Origin: a virus
DNA length: 30,118 bases
IMG/VR virus record: IMGVR_UViG_3300049846_001995
Location: 1-30,118 of that record
Direction: 5' to 3' (one strand)
In this document: piece after piece, positions 1-7,120 of the stretch
Position numbering within the stretch: the stretch's first letter is position 1
Layout of the letters: every line of letters starts with the position of its first letter
The notes under the pieces: model-generated
The model's database searches: none
What the model saw: only the letters and a program-made list of their open reading frames with translations
Told to the model about the DNA's origin: nothing
Translations under genes and position numbers: made by a program

Positions 1-2
1 AA

Positions 3-260
3 TCAGTAAAAGTTTCTAAAGAAACATACGAAGTTTTTCAAGCTGTTGGTTCAATCGTGGATGCCACAAAAGCCGCGCTTAAAGATGGATGGCAGCCTGG
101 AATGGATATCCCAGTTGTTTTAATGGCGGCAATGCCAGCACTTGGTCTTGCCATTTCTGGTATGGATCAAATTCCGGTGGAAATGAAAGAGGATCTATCT
201 TCTTTTCTTATGGCTGGAACTATCGGCGGCGCAGAAGTTGTTAGTAAATTAATGAAATAA
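3..260 (+). CDS. Hypothetical phage protein, 5'-truncated by the window edge
   Basis: The reading frame is open from the first bases of the window, so the true start lies upstream; the GTG at 57 is only an internal codon. The visible 85 residues end at a TAA at 258-260. The middle is hydrophobic (PVVLMAAMPALGLAISG) and is followed by an acidic stretch (EMKEDLSS) and a short hydrophobic C-terminus. I do not recognise the family. It is followed at once by a hairpin terminator, which suggests it is the last gene of a transcription unit coming from the left. A small membrane-interacting or virion-associated role is possible, but nothing in the sequence proves it. Confidence 0.6.
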   Translation, partial: SVKVSKETYEVFQAVGSIVDATKAALKDGWQPGMDIPVVLMAAMPALGLAISGMDQIPVEMKEDLSSFLMAGTIGGAEVVSKLMK

Positions 261-297
261 GACATTAGTGGGAAAATTATTTCCCACCTGTCTTTTT
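259..297 (+). terminator. Intrinsic terminator hairpin
   Basis: GTGGGAAA (268-275) pairs perfectly with TTTCCCAC (280-287) around an ATTA tetraloop. Below a small internal loop, AAGAC (259-263) can pair with GTCTT (290-294). A TTTTT run sits at 293-297. It follows directly on the stop codon of the preceding gene and precedes the Shine-Dalgarno of the next, so it probably attenuates transcription between them. Confidence 0.6.
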
Positions 298-314
298 AAA
301 AAAGGAGTAACAAA

Positions 315-434
315 ATGCCTCAGTGGATCAAAAATCTTTTAATGATAATTATTCCTGAAATCATTAAAAATCTATTTGTTTCAAAGCCACAGTCTTGCCC
401 AGAGAAAAAAGATGGCGAGCAAGAAAAAAACTAG
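315..434 (+). CDS. Small amphipathic/membrane protein (39 aa), possible holin-type
   Basis: ATG at 315 has a strong Shine-Dalgarno (AAAGGAG, 301-307) seven bases upstream and the frame runs to TAG at 432-434. The N-terminal half is strongly hydrophobic (LLMIIIPEIIKNLF) and the C-terminal tail is hydrophilic and charged (CPEKKDGEQEKN). It overlaps the next gene by 23 nt in another frame, which suggests translational coupling. Seen: good ribosome-binding site, one hydrophobic segment, charged tail. Inferred: a small membrane-active protein, perhaps part of a lysis pair with the next gene. The family is not recognised. Confidence 0.55.
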   Translation: MPQWIKNLLMIIIPEIIKNLFVSKPQSCPEKKDGEQEKN

Positions 435-654
435 CGTAAAAGATACTTGGGGAGAATGGGGAAACCACGTTCTATTAGAGCTTGAGCGCCTCAATGATAA
501 CATTGAGAAAATGCAAATAGAGGTAACTAAATCTCATGCCGATATGTGGGCCGAGATTACTACCTTAAAAGTAAAGTCTGGGCTTTGGGGATTAATTGGC
601 GGCATTCTCGCCGTAATCCCTTCCCTTATTTTCTTTTGGTTAAAAAAGTCATAG
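412..654 (+). CDS. Coiled-coil plus C-terminal membrane anchor protein (XhlA/holin-like topology)
   Basis: I start at ATG 412, giving 80 residues; the frame can extend to a TTG at 376, but those extra residues lie inside the previous gene and look non-native. Order of parts: a basic N-terminus (ASKKKTSVKD), a probable helix or coiled coil (LLELERLNDNIEKMQIEV), then one C-terminal transmembrane segment (LWGLIGGILAVIPSLIFFWL) ending in KKS. This is the layout of hemolysin XhlA-like and related lysis-accessory phage proteins. The overlap with the preceding small hydrophobic gene supports a two-gene membrane cassette. Function is inferred from topology only; a membrane-anchored structural or exclusion protein is also possible. 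Confidence 0.6.
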   Translation: MASKKKTSVKDTWGEWGNHVLLELERLNDNIEKMQIEVTKSHADMWAEITTLKVKSGLWGLIGGILAVIPSLIFFWLKKS

Positions 655-686
655 GGTTTACAATTTAATTCTCAAGAGGTTTACAA

Positions 687-2960
687 TTGTCTTTACAATT
701 AACTCAAACGGCCCTGGCTAAATCTAAAGAGGGAATAGTAAAGCCCAACATAGTTCTTGAAATTGAGGGCCACGACCAGTTTTACGGCTCAATTCAAATT
801 CTTAAAATTATTAAAATTGGTGACCCTGGTCTTTTAATTGGCGATGATTGGGTCATCGGCGGTCTAGCTGATTTAGAAAATTCAGACGATATCATTTCTT
901 TTACAGCCGGAACATCAAACACAATAAAAACTCAGCTAAATCCAGACAAGGGAACTGGTGAAGCTATCACGTCAATGCAAATCGCTTTGATTGATAAGAA
1001 TGAATCAATAACTGAATTAATGACCCCGGGCGTTTTGTTAGAAGATATAATGGCAAGACGCTGCAAAGTATGGTTTGGCTTTGATGAGACAGCCTTCAAA
1101 GACGATTATGTTTTAATTTTCCAAGGCTTTATTGACGAAATAAATGCAACACCTGGATCCATAATAATAAATTTGGCGCACCCAGATACTCTAAAGAAAT
1201 CATCTATATTTCCTAAAGCAAATACTCTTTTAAATGGGGCAATAAATAATTCTGTCACCACAATAACGGTGGACGATACTTCAAAGTTTTTCGCTCCCAT
1301 TTTAGGTCCAGACGGTTCCACTTATGACACCACTTCAATAAAATACTATCTAAGAATCAACGACGAATTTATTGAATATACAGGCAAGACAGCGACAACA
1401 TTTACAGGCTGTGTGCGCGGCAGACTTACCTCAACAGCGGCAAATCATTCTGATAATGCTGAGGTAAATTCTTTTATTCGCCTAACTGGAAACACTGTAG
1501 ATTTAGCTCTTAAAACTATGTTTTCTGGACTATCCGGTCCATTTATAGAATCCGTTGAAATAGAAAACTTTGTAAGAATTTCGCCGACTGAGACTGTTTC
1601 AAATACAATTTTTTTCATGGATTACGACATCGAATTAGAAACTGGTGTCGTCGTTGGTGATTATATTACAACTTCCGGTGCATCAAATGGCGCCAACAAC
1701 GTATCTAATAAACAAATTTTATCTATTACAAAAACAGATATCGGCTCTTATATAGAAATAAACGGAGTTTCTTTCGTTGAAGAAAATGATTCTGCGGCCG
1801 TTTTGTCTATCAGGTCTCAATATGACGTTTGGGCCGACGGTTTGAAAATGTCGGCAGAGGATGTCGAAGTAAAAGAGCATTTAACAGTAAAAGGAAATTT
1901 CTTAAGTAACTTTGATCAAGATTTTCTAATTGATGATACAATAGAAAATGCAAAAACATTTATTTCAGAGCAATTATATAATCCAGCGGCGGCATATTCT
2001 GTTCCAAGAAAGACAAAATCATCGGTTAGTTATCATCTTGGGCCTCTGCCAACGGAAGAAATAAAAACATTAGATATAACTAATGTATTAAATCCGTCTG
2101 GTCTTTCAATTAAAAGAAGTACGTCAAAGAATTTTTATAATACTATAGCCTATAAATATCAACCGGATGTTTTTGACAATAACTTTTTAAGGGGAACCGT
2201 AGCCTTCAGCCAAACGTCAAGAGATAGAATCCCCATTGGAAATAAGCAACAAACAATAGAGGCTAAAGGATTAAGAGAGTACTCGATAGATAATCCAAAC
2301 GTCGCGCAAAATGGATTGTCATTAGCGACTACAGCGTCTAATAGAAAGTTAAAAAAGTTTAAATTTGGCGCCGAATATATTAATGGAATTAAAGTAAATC
2401 TATCCACTGGATTTAATTTAGAAGTTGATGATACGGTTTTGCTAGACCTTCCGTCTTTAAAAATAACAGATATAACGTCTGGCACAAGAGATGGGGAACC
2501 GAGATTATTTAGTATTACAAACTGGTCTTTAGATTTAAAATCTGGTGTTGTAACTTTAGATTTGATTGATCCTAATTTTGATAAGGATGCAAGATATGGT
2601 CTTATCTCGCCAACTTCGATTATTAAAACAGGGATTTCGACAACGCAATTTATTATTGAGCCAACTTATAACACGACAAGATTCGGGACGAATGAATATA
2701 AAAAATGGGAAGAATATATTGGAACGGCTGTCAGGATTCATGATGATTCGTTTTCTTCTTCTGATAGCTCTATTCTTTCTGATATCACTGGCAATACGGT
2801 CACAGTTAGTCCGGCTTTGTCGTTTACTCCATCTGCAGGAATGAAACTTGATTTAGATCCTTATGGCGTTGACACTATAGACGCAGTAAAACTACGATAT
2901 GTCCATATGGAAGATTCAGCAACATTTGCGGATGGAAAATCGCAATATAAAATGATTTAA
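687..2960 (+). CDS. Large tail protein, putative tail hub/tip structural protein (757 aa)
   Basis: A TTG start at 687 is supported by AAGAGG at 673-678 with normal spacing; no upstream ATG fits. The N-terminal ~190 residues (NIVLEIEGHDQFYG, FQGFIDEI) look like a tail hub-type domain. A middle segment (SVTTITVDDTSKF ... YLRINDEFIEYTG ... GCVRGR) resembles a beta-rich module common in phage tail and baseplate proteins. The C-terminal third (LDLPSLKITDI, SITNWSLDLKSGVVTLDLID) is typical of hub proteins that handle coordinates or ligands. It is immediately upstream of a glycine-rich adhesin, the usual position for a tail-tip scaffold. The hub role is inference from size, order and motif flavour. 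No catalytic motif is seen. Confidence 0.6.
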   Translation: MSLQLTQTALAKSKEGIVKPNIVLEIEGHDQFYGSIQILKIIKIGDPGLLIGDDWVIGGLADLENSDDIISFTAGTSNTIKTQLNPDKGTGEAITSMQIALIDKNESITELMTPGVLLEDIMARRCKVWFGFDETAFKDDYVLIFQGFIDEINATPGSIIINLAHPDTLKKSSIFPKANTLLNGAINNSVTTITVDDTSKFFAPILGPDGSTYDTTSIKYYLRINDEFIEYTGKTATTFTGCVRGRLTSTAANHSDNAEVNSFIRLTGNTVDLALKTMFSGLSGPFIESVEIENFVRISPTETVSNTIFFMDYDIELETGVVVGDYITTSGASNGANNVSNKQILSITKTDIGSYIEINGVSFVEENDSAAVLSIRSQYDVWADGLKMSAEDVEVKEHLTVKGNFLSNFDQDFLIDDTIENAKTFISEQLYNPAAAYSVPRKTKSSVSYHLGPLPTEEIKTLDITNVLNPSGLSIKRSTSKNFYNTIAYKYQPDVFDNNFLRGTVAFSQTSRDRIPIGNKQQTIEAKGLREYSIDNPNVAQNGLSLATTASNRKLKKFKFGAEYINGIKVNLSTGFNLEVDDTVLLDLPSLKITDITSGTRDGEPRLFSITNWSLDLKSGVVTLDLIDPNFDKDARYGLISPTSIIKTGISTTQFIIEPTYNTTRFGTNEYKKWEEYIGTAVRIHDDSFSSSDSSILSDITGNTVTVSPALSFTPSAGMKLDLDPYGVDTIDAVKLRYVHMEDSATFADGKSQYKMI

Positions 2961-2968
2961 GGAGACTT

Positions 2969-3745
2969 ATGTCAGATTTACCGAGTACTTTTTCTTCTAA
3001 AATGAATGACATTGAAATTGCAAATGAAGCTCCGGTGACAGAAGACTTAATGCGAAAAATGGGTTCTTTGCTTAATTTTTTATATGATAGACAAGGCGTT
3101 ACGTATCAAGAATTTACTTCCAATGGCACATTCGTGGTTCCGGCCAATGTAAATCATGTTTGGGTTTTAGGTTGTGGAGGCGGGGGAGGCGGTGGAGGAA
3201 CCAGCAACACTAGCGGAGTCGGGAACGCCGGGGGCGGAGGGGGCGGAGCCGTACCTGTTCTTATTCATACCTTAGTAACGCCTTCGGCTTCAATATCAGT
3301 AACAATAGGTGGGGGCGGAGCCGGCGGAAATGATGCCGCCGGAGCAGCTGGATCAAATACGACTTTTGGTTCCATACTAACATTTAGAGGAGCAGCTGGA
3401 GGGGCCAGAGGAACAACTGGTCTTGGGGCAACATTTTCATCAAATGCTAGAGGAATAACTTCGGCCGGTGGAGATGGAACGCAGGGGAGTAGCGGTGGCG
3501 GGGCCGCCGGAGAATCTTCATTCTACGCAAGCGGTGGAGCCGGAGGATCTTCCTCGGGCGGGGGCGGAGGTGGCGCTGGTCTTGGCGCTGGCGGCGCAGG
3601 ATCAGCGCCTAATACAAACGGAGTTTCTGCCTCTGCAAATTCAGGAGGCGGCGGGGGTGGCGCTGGGGGATATACCAGCGGGGGTCCATATACAGGCGGA
3701 AACGGTGGATCAGGATATTTAAGAGTCATTTACGCAAATGCATAA
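2969..3745 (+). CDS. Glycine-rich tail tip adhesin/receptor-binding protein candidate
   Basis: 258 residues, start ATG with GGAGA five bases upstream. Residues 1-45 are ordinary and probably helical (EAPVTEDLMRKMGSLLNFLYD), a likely attachment domain. Residues ~48-70 carry the pattern FTSNGTFVVP...VWVLGCGGG, which often introduces glycine-rich phage domains. From residue ~70 to the end the protein is dominated by runs of Gly with Ala and Ser, ending GYLRVIYANA. Long glycine-rich segments of this sort form packed polyglycine II helices in some phage adhesins. Its position just after the hub-like gene fits a distal tail receptor-binding role. The receptor cannot be predicted. Confidence 0.6.
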   Translation: MSDLPSTFSSKMNDIEIANEAPVTEDLMRKMGSLLNFLYDRQGVTYQEFTSNGTFVVPANVNHVWVLGCGGGGGGGGTSNTSGVGNAGGGGGGAVPVLIHTLVTPSASISVTIGGGGAGGNDAAGAAGSNTTFGSILTFRGAAGGARGTTGLGATFSSNARGITSAGGDGTQGSSGGGAAGESSFYASGGAGGSSSGGGGGGAGLGAGGAGSAPNTNGVSASANSGGGGGGAGGYTSGGPYTGGNGGSGYLRVIYANA

Positions 3746-3757
3746 GGAGAATTTAAA

Positions 3758-3889
3758 ATGATTTGGCCAGTTGTTGTTTTTACTTTAGTTGTGCTTCAGG
3801 GTTATGGATATAACAAATTAGAAACAAAATATAAAAAAGAAGTAGCTAAAGTCTATAAATGCAAAAATCAAAAAAGCCAGAAAAAATAG
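3758..3889 (+). CDS. Small N-terminal membrane protein (43 aa)
   Basis: ATG at 3758 follows the Shine-Dalgarno AAGGAG (3744-3749) with 8 nt spacing, and TAG is at 3887-3889. Residues 1-16 form one hydrophobic segment (MIWPVVVFTLVVLQGYG); the rest is strongly basic (KYKKEVAKVYKCKNQKSQKK), so the tail is probably cytoplasmic if the protein is inserted in the inner membrane. It overlaps the next gene by 31 nt. Family not recognised. The leader and start match 18 bases of the major capsid gene leader exactly (TAAGGAGAATTTAAAATG), which supports real expression. A holin, anti-holin or small spanin-like role is only a guess. Confidence 0.55.
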   Translation: MIWPVVVFTLVVLQGYGYNKLETKYKKEVAKVYKCKNQKSQKK

Positions 3890-4305
3890 TCGAAGCCGAG
3901 GTAATGTCTTGGCTTCATCAAAATGGCTTTTCCTGTAATGTTGTAGAGTCAAAAGCAGTATACTCACAAAAAGCTGGAAGATATATTTCAGGACAAACCG
4001 TTGCCGGCATGTCTGATATTGTTGGCGTAGACCCGGTTGGCAGAGCTTGCTTTATAGAGCTAAAAGCTAAAGGCAAACGCAATAATCTAGCTATGAGTCA
4101 GTATGTTTTCTTACAAGCTAAAATTGAAAAACACGCTTTCGGCGTTGTGGTTGATTCAGCCGATCTTTTAGAAAAATACTACAAAAGCTTTTGCTCTTTT
4201 ATCAAAGACGCAGACCATAACGGCGCAAGAAACTATCTCCGAGAAATTCTCCCGACCAATTCCATTATTGAAATGATGGATCGCGATTTAGACTTTGAGG
4301 ATTGA
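3859..4305 (+). CDS. VRR-NUC (PD-(D/E)XK) nuclease-like protein
   Basis: 148 residues. The core is a PD-(D/E)XK nuclease of the VRR-NUC type: an acidic helix (KIVEAEVMSWL), then GMSDIVGV with the first catalytic Asp, and FIELKAKGKR with the E-x-K pair, followed by a helix of the type QYVFLQAKI. Such small stand-alone enzymes are common in phages, where they are thought to resolve or trim branched or foreign DNA. The ATG at 3859 lies inside the preceding small gene with no clear Shine-Dalgarno, so coupling is likely. The 3' end overlaps the convergent amidase gene by 18 nt. Confidence in the fold is high; the biological substrate is unknown. Confidence 0.8.
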   Translation: MQKSKKPEKIVEAEVMSWLHQNGFSCNVVESKAVYSQKAGRYISGQTVAGMSDIVGVDPVGRACFIELKAKGKRNNLAMSQYVFLQAKIEKHAFGVVVDSADLLEKYYKSFCSFIKDADHNGARNYLREILPTNSIIEMMDRDLDFED

Positions 4306-4740
4306 TCTTTTAAAATTTTCAACGGATAAAAAAGACCTGACTAAATTCATGTCTAAACAAGGGCATTCTTTTCTATTATTAAATTCATAATGACCAAAAA
4401 CATTTTCAATAGAAATTTTATGTCGGTCTCGAATGGCGCGGACTAAAGTAACTAAAGCTTCATATTGCGCATAAGTAAAATGCCTGGTGCCAACTAGGCA
4501 AATGCCTAAAGAGTCGTTATTTTGCCCTTGGCAATGGGCGCCGATTTCATCTTCAGGCCTACCGATTTCAATCAAGCCTGTACGGCGTATGACATAATGA
4601 TAACCAATATCCAGGAATCCACGCTCGGTAATATGCCACTGACGAATTTCTTTTAAACCGATTTTGTCTCCAGAATCTTCGGTATCAGAGCAATGGATAA
4701 TAATTCTATTTGGATCGTTTTTTTTCAAATTCTCGTTCAT
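4288..4740 (-). CDS. Endolysin: N-acetylmuramoyl-L-alanine amidase (T7 lysozyme type)
   Basis: 150 residues of the Amidase_2 fold; it cleaves the amide bond between MurNAc and the stem peptide. Key features align by eye with T7 lysozyme: HCS with the zinc ligand His16, the helix EIRQWH, GFLDIGYHYVI with catalytic Tyr47, H117 and C126 as the other zinc ligands, and Lys124 two residues before the Cys. Length matches the T7 family. There is no signal peptide, so release would need a holin or similar. It is the last gene of the leftward operon, downstream of an internal terminator, and overlaps the zinc-ribbon gene by 35 nt. T7 lysozyme also inhibits T7 RNA polymerase, but no phage polymerase is seen here. 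Confidence 0.9.
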   Translation of the reverse strand: MNENLKKNDPNRIIIHCSDTEDSGDKIGLKEIRQWHITERGFLDIGYHYVIRRTGLIEIGRPEDEIGAHCQGQNNDSLGICLVGTRHFTYAQYEALVTLVRAIRDRHKISIENVFGHYEFNNRKECPCLDMNLVRSFLSVENFKRSILKV

Positions 4741-4891
4741 ATTCCATTTTCTTCATTTCTTTTTCTTCATCACCATTTGACGGCCTAATATCATATTCGA
4801 CCCATTTATACCCACAGGTGGGGCATCTTGCGGGATTTATATTATGGACGCCTGAATCAAAACAATGCGGGCATTGCCAAAGATATAACAT
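4706..4891 (-). CDS. Small zinc-ribbon protein (61 aa)
   Basis: Two CxxC pairs, C7-P-H-C10 and C23-P-T-C26 followed by GYKW, form a classical zinc ribbon. The C-terminal half is a highly charged helix (EEKEMKKMEYEREFEKKRSK). No clear Shine-Dalgarno precedes ATG 4891, but a 10-bp palindrome lies just upstream (4898-4907). The gene overlaps the amidase start by 35 nt, so the two are probably translated together. Function is unknown; such proteins can bind nucleic acid or act as adaptors. Confidence 0.65.
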   Translation of the reverse strand: MLYLWQCPHCFDSGVHNINPARCPTCGYKWVEYDIRPSNGDEEKEMKKMEYEREFEKKRSK

Positions 4892-4917
4892 AGAAAAATG
4901 CTAGCATATATTTACAT

Positions 4918-4948
4918 AAAAAAAAGCCCAGTGGATAAAACTGGGCTT
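4918..4948 (-). terminator. Intrinsic terminator within the leftward operon
   Basis: AAGCCCAG (4924-4931) pairs perfectly with CTGGGCTT (4941-4948) around a 9-nt loop. On the minus strand the stem runs straight into eight T residues (complement of A 4918-4925). It therefore ends leftward transcripts after the DUF669-like gene and should reduce expression of the zinc-ribbon and endolysin genes. Plus-strand termination is less likely because no long T run follows. Confidence 0.8.
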
Positions 4949-4990
4949 CTTCGAGGAAAACACATGATTGATGAGATCAAATAAAGTTTA

Positions 4991-5431
4991 TTAAAACCCC
5001 ATATCCATGTCAACGGCAGAATTAATATAAGGCGTAGTAAACATCTTAGATGGATTCTTTGTCGAAGGCTTATTCTTTACATAAACCTCCACGTGCTTAT
5101 CAACAAGTAGGCCTAAAGTCGTGCTTAAATCTTCTAGGCCTTTAATCCCCGAATGATCTACGCCAAGGCGAGCGAGGTCTCTTTTGAAAAATCCAATGCC
5201 TTGCGGGCTCATTTGATAATTTGCCCAGACTTTGCGGCCTTTAAATTTTGATTCTGTCCTATCATCATTAGTGACTATATCCAAAGTCAATACCGCGCGG
5301 TTTGGATGTTTTGTCATATCAAAATTAGTATCTGATATTTTACAAATATAAGTACCCTCATCTATTGTCTCAAATCCGCCTTCGTCAGATACGGCTTCTG
5401 TTTCATTCCATAGTTGTTCAAATTCATTCAT
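4991..5431 (-). CDS. DUF669-like phage protein, putative ssDNA-binding recombination partner
   Basis: 146 residues. The pattern FETIDEGTYICKISDTNFDMTK ... LTLDIV ... GRKVWANYQM...GIGFFKRDLARLG ... LVDKHVEVYVKNKP matches DUF669-type proteins, a beta-rich OB-like family usually found next to Sak4/RecA-like phage ATPases. Neighbours fit: the ATPase gene is two genes upstream in the same operon. The start has a good Shine-Dalgarno (AAGGAG read on the minus strand) and overlaps the upstream stop by 4 nt. It ends in an acidic tail (VDMDMGF), as ssDNA-binding proteins often do. The ssDNA-binding role is inferred from context. Confidence 0.75.
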   Translation of the reverse strand: MNEFEQLWNETEAVSDEGGFETIDEGTYICKISDTNFDMTKHPNRAVLTLDIVTNDDRTESKFKGRKVWANYQMSPQGIGFFKRDLARLGVDHSGIKGLEDLSTTLGLLVDKHVEVYVKNKPSTKNPSKMFTTPYINSAVDMDMGF

Positions 5432-5880
5432 TTTTTGTCTCCTTGTATTGGTTGTTTTTGTTGTTGTCTCAAAAATTTATGTCTCTGTTTATGATGTAAA
5501 CTGCAAAGCCAAATAACATTTAAAGGCTTAGAATAGTCATCGTGATGAGCCTCGGAGGTTTTATCCCCGCATCTTTCGCACGGCATTTTGATAAGCCTAC
5601 CTGTTTTCAAAGCGTATTTTACTCTATCGTGCGCTTTCGATTGTCCTCTCAGTTTTCGCTTAATCCTAGCCCTAATAGAATTTTTCTTTCCTTTTTTTGT
5701 TTTAAAATAATCTCGTCCATATTTTCTAGCATATTTTCTATATGCATCATTATTTTTATAAATTTCATATATACATTCCTTGCAGGCCGAACCAAACCCT
5801 ATAGCCCTATCCCTTCTTTTAAAGAACATATCAATTGATTTATCCTTTTTGCACTTAGAGCAAATTTTATTTTTTAACAT
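5428..5880 (-). CDS. Zinc-finger/HNH-like protein
   Basis: 150 residues in two parts. The N-terminal part (~8-40) is CSKCKKDKSIDMFF...CKEC, a small treble-clef-like zinc motif. A very basic helical linker follows (KTKKGKKNSIRARIKRKLRG). The C-terminal part has CERCG...EAHHDDYSKPLNVIWLC..HHKQRH, with the His and Cys spacing of HNH/treble-clef phage proteins that bind zinc. The family is common in phages and may be a nicking nuclease or only a DNA-binding protein; I cannot tell which. It sits between the Sak4-like and DUF669-like genes, overlapping by 14 and 4 nt, so it is probably co-expressed with recombination functions. Confidence 0.7.
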   Translation of the reverse strand: MLKNKICSKCKKDKSIDMFFKRRDRAIGFGSACKECIYEIYKNNDAYRKYARKYGRDYFKTKKGKKNSIRARIKRKLRGQSKAHDRVKYALKTGRLIKMPCERCGDKTSEAHHDDYSKPLNVIWLCSLHHKQRHKFLRQQQKQPIQGDKK

Positions 5881-6556
5881 TCACTGACTCATTAAAAATT
5901 TTTACAAATTGCTCATAATCAAAAGATAAAATATCAGGCAGCTTTCCGCTTCTATCGCCGGCATTAATATATGGTGTTGGTTTTGTGCGCATTAATCTTT
6001 GACCTTTATCGTCTATATATGCATAGAAAATATAATCGCAAAGTCCACATATAAGCTGACTAGAGGCTCCCGACAAAGTCGTGTCCATATAAGTAAATGA
6101 CATGTTCTTCTTTTTCATTTCACGTTCTTTAGCATGAGAAATAAAAATCATTCCGAATCCCATTTGGCTAAGACCATTCATTACTCGGACAAATTCGTCT
6201 TTGACTAAGGAAAAACCTTTTCCGTAAGCAAGGTCAGAAGGATGGAATACTTCAAACTTGTTACAAATATAATGCTCACAATGCTTATAAAGCCAATCAA
6301 CAATATCAATAACAAGCGTCGTAAATCCATGACCTGGCTTTTGTAATTCTTTTGTAAGCGCATAAATATCCTCCCATTTTGTGATATTAACTTTAAAAAC
6401 TTCTAAATGATTGTGGCCTTCCTCGGTCGCCAAAAATAAAGCATTCGGAATTTTTGAGGCAAAGGTAGATTTCCCACATTTCGGCAAAGCATATAATAAA
6501 GAATTACATTTTCTAAATTCTGTTTTCTTAATTGTCTTGGTTTTCGGTAATATCAT
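5867..6556 (-). CDS. Sak4-like RecA-fold ATPase (AAA_24), single-strand annealing/recombination
   Basis: 229 residues. Walker A is ALPKCGKST (23-31) and Walker B is TLVIDIVD with Asp84. The stretch GFGMIFISHAKE (~130-145) is the sensor-like strand. These features and the length fit the Sak4 type of phage recombinase, usually paired with an SSB-like DUF669 partner, which is present here. It would promote strand annealing or exchange during phage replication. The start (ATG 6556) has AGGGG upstream on the minus strand. It overlaps the Gp157-like gene by 29 nt. Cys17, Cys27 and several later cysteines are notable but not obviously zinc-binding. Confidence 0.85.
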   Translation of the reverse strand: MILPKTKTIKKTEFRKCNSLLYALPKCGKSTFASKIPNALFLATEEGHNHLEVFKVNITKWEDIYALTKELQKPGHGFTTLVIDIVDWLYKHCEHYICNKFEVFHPSDLAYGKGFSLVKDEFVRVMNGLSQMGFGMIFISHAKEREMKKKNMSFTYMDTTLSGASSQLICGLCDYIFYAYIDDKGQRLMRTKPTPYINAGDRSGKLPDILSFDYEQFVKIFNESVNVKK

Positions 6557-7091
6557 TTTTTTCCCCTTTTTTTGTTTTTTCTCTCGCGTCTATAAATTTG
6601 GTTTCTGATTCTATTACTTGGTATCCCATTGGCTCGTTCTTTGTTGCTATTTTTATTAAATCGTCTTTTGAAAGCCTAATAGTTCTAACATTATCAAATG
6701 TTGAAATGGTCACGCATTCAGGATGAAACTTCTGAACTAGATCAAAGTCCTCAATAATTACTTTTTTCGTCTTGCGTGTTTGGATCTTTATTGACGCAAA
6801 TGGAGTGCGTAAATCCCCAGTAAACTCTAGCGTCCATTTCAAGAAATCATCTAAGCGCGCAAGCTTTTTTTCCTGCACTCCAACAAAATGCCTTAAAGCA
6901 TCTTTATATTTATCGACTGAATCCTTTAGATATTTTCTATATCTAACTGTGGAATCAATAGACGAAGCGATTGATCTTTTTACTTCTATCAATTCCTCAG
7001 AAGTTTTTTCTGAAACGTCGCCTTCTGATTCTTCTATTTCTTTTATGATTGCGCAATAATGATCAAATTGATTTACTGATATTAAAGACAT
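6528..7091 (-). CDS. Gp157-like siphovirus protein
   Basis: 187 residues. The N-terminal 100 residues are helical and probably coiled-coil (IKEIEESEGDVSEKTSEEL ... DKYKDALRHFVGVQEKK). They are followed by a basic strand (SIKIQTRKTKKVIIEDFD) and a C-terminal pattern (VTISTFDNVRTIRLSKDDLIKIATKNEPMGYQVIE) that fits the Gp157 family, first described in a streptococcal phage and usually encoded with recombination genes. The exact role is not settled. It is the first gene of the leftward operon, with Shine-Dalgarno motif CACGAGGGG at 7099-7107 (minus strand) seven bases from ATG 7091. The structured RNA element lies directly upstream. Confidence 0.65.
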   Translation of the reverse strand: MSLISVNQFDHYCAIIKEIEESEGDVSEKTSEELIEVKRSIASSIDSTVRYRKYLKDSVDKYKDALRHFVGVQEKKLARLDDFLKWTLEFTGDLRTPFASIKIQTRKTKKVIIEDFDLVQKFHPECVTISTFDNVRTIRLSKDDLIKIATKNEPMGYQVIESETKFIDAREKTKKGEKNDITENQDN

Positions 7092-7098
7092 TTATTTT

Positions 7099-7107
7099 CC
7101 CCTCGTG
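7099..7107 (-). promoter_or_regulatory. CACGAGGGG ribosome-binding motif for the Gp157-like gene
   Basis: The minus strand reads CACGAGGGG, seven bases before ATG 7091. The ACGAGGGG core recurs at the starts of the primase (7260-7267), the 9823 gene (9806-9814 with its C) and the 10728 gene (10714-10722). GAGG supplies the Shine-Dalgarno; conservation of the flanks goes beyond what ribosome binding needs. Confidence 0.65.
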
Positions 7108-7120
7108 TATTGAGAGGATT

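Noticed and set aside
3523-3729. Proline-rich frame on the minus strand opposite the adhesin
   Set aside because: It is the mirror of the glycine codons and has no start signal or context.
4964-4984. Six-codon plus-strand frame after GAGG
   Set aside because: Too short, and no plus-strand transcript is expected between the terminator and the leftward gene.
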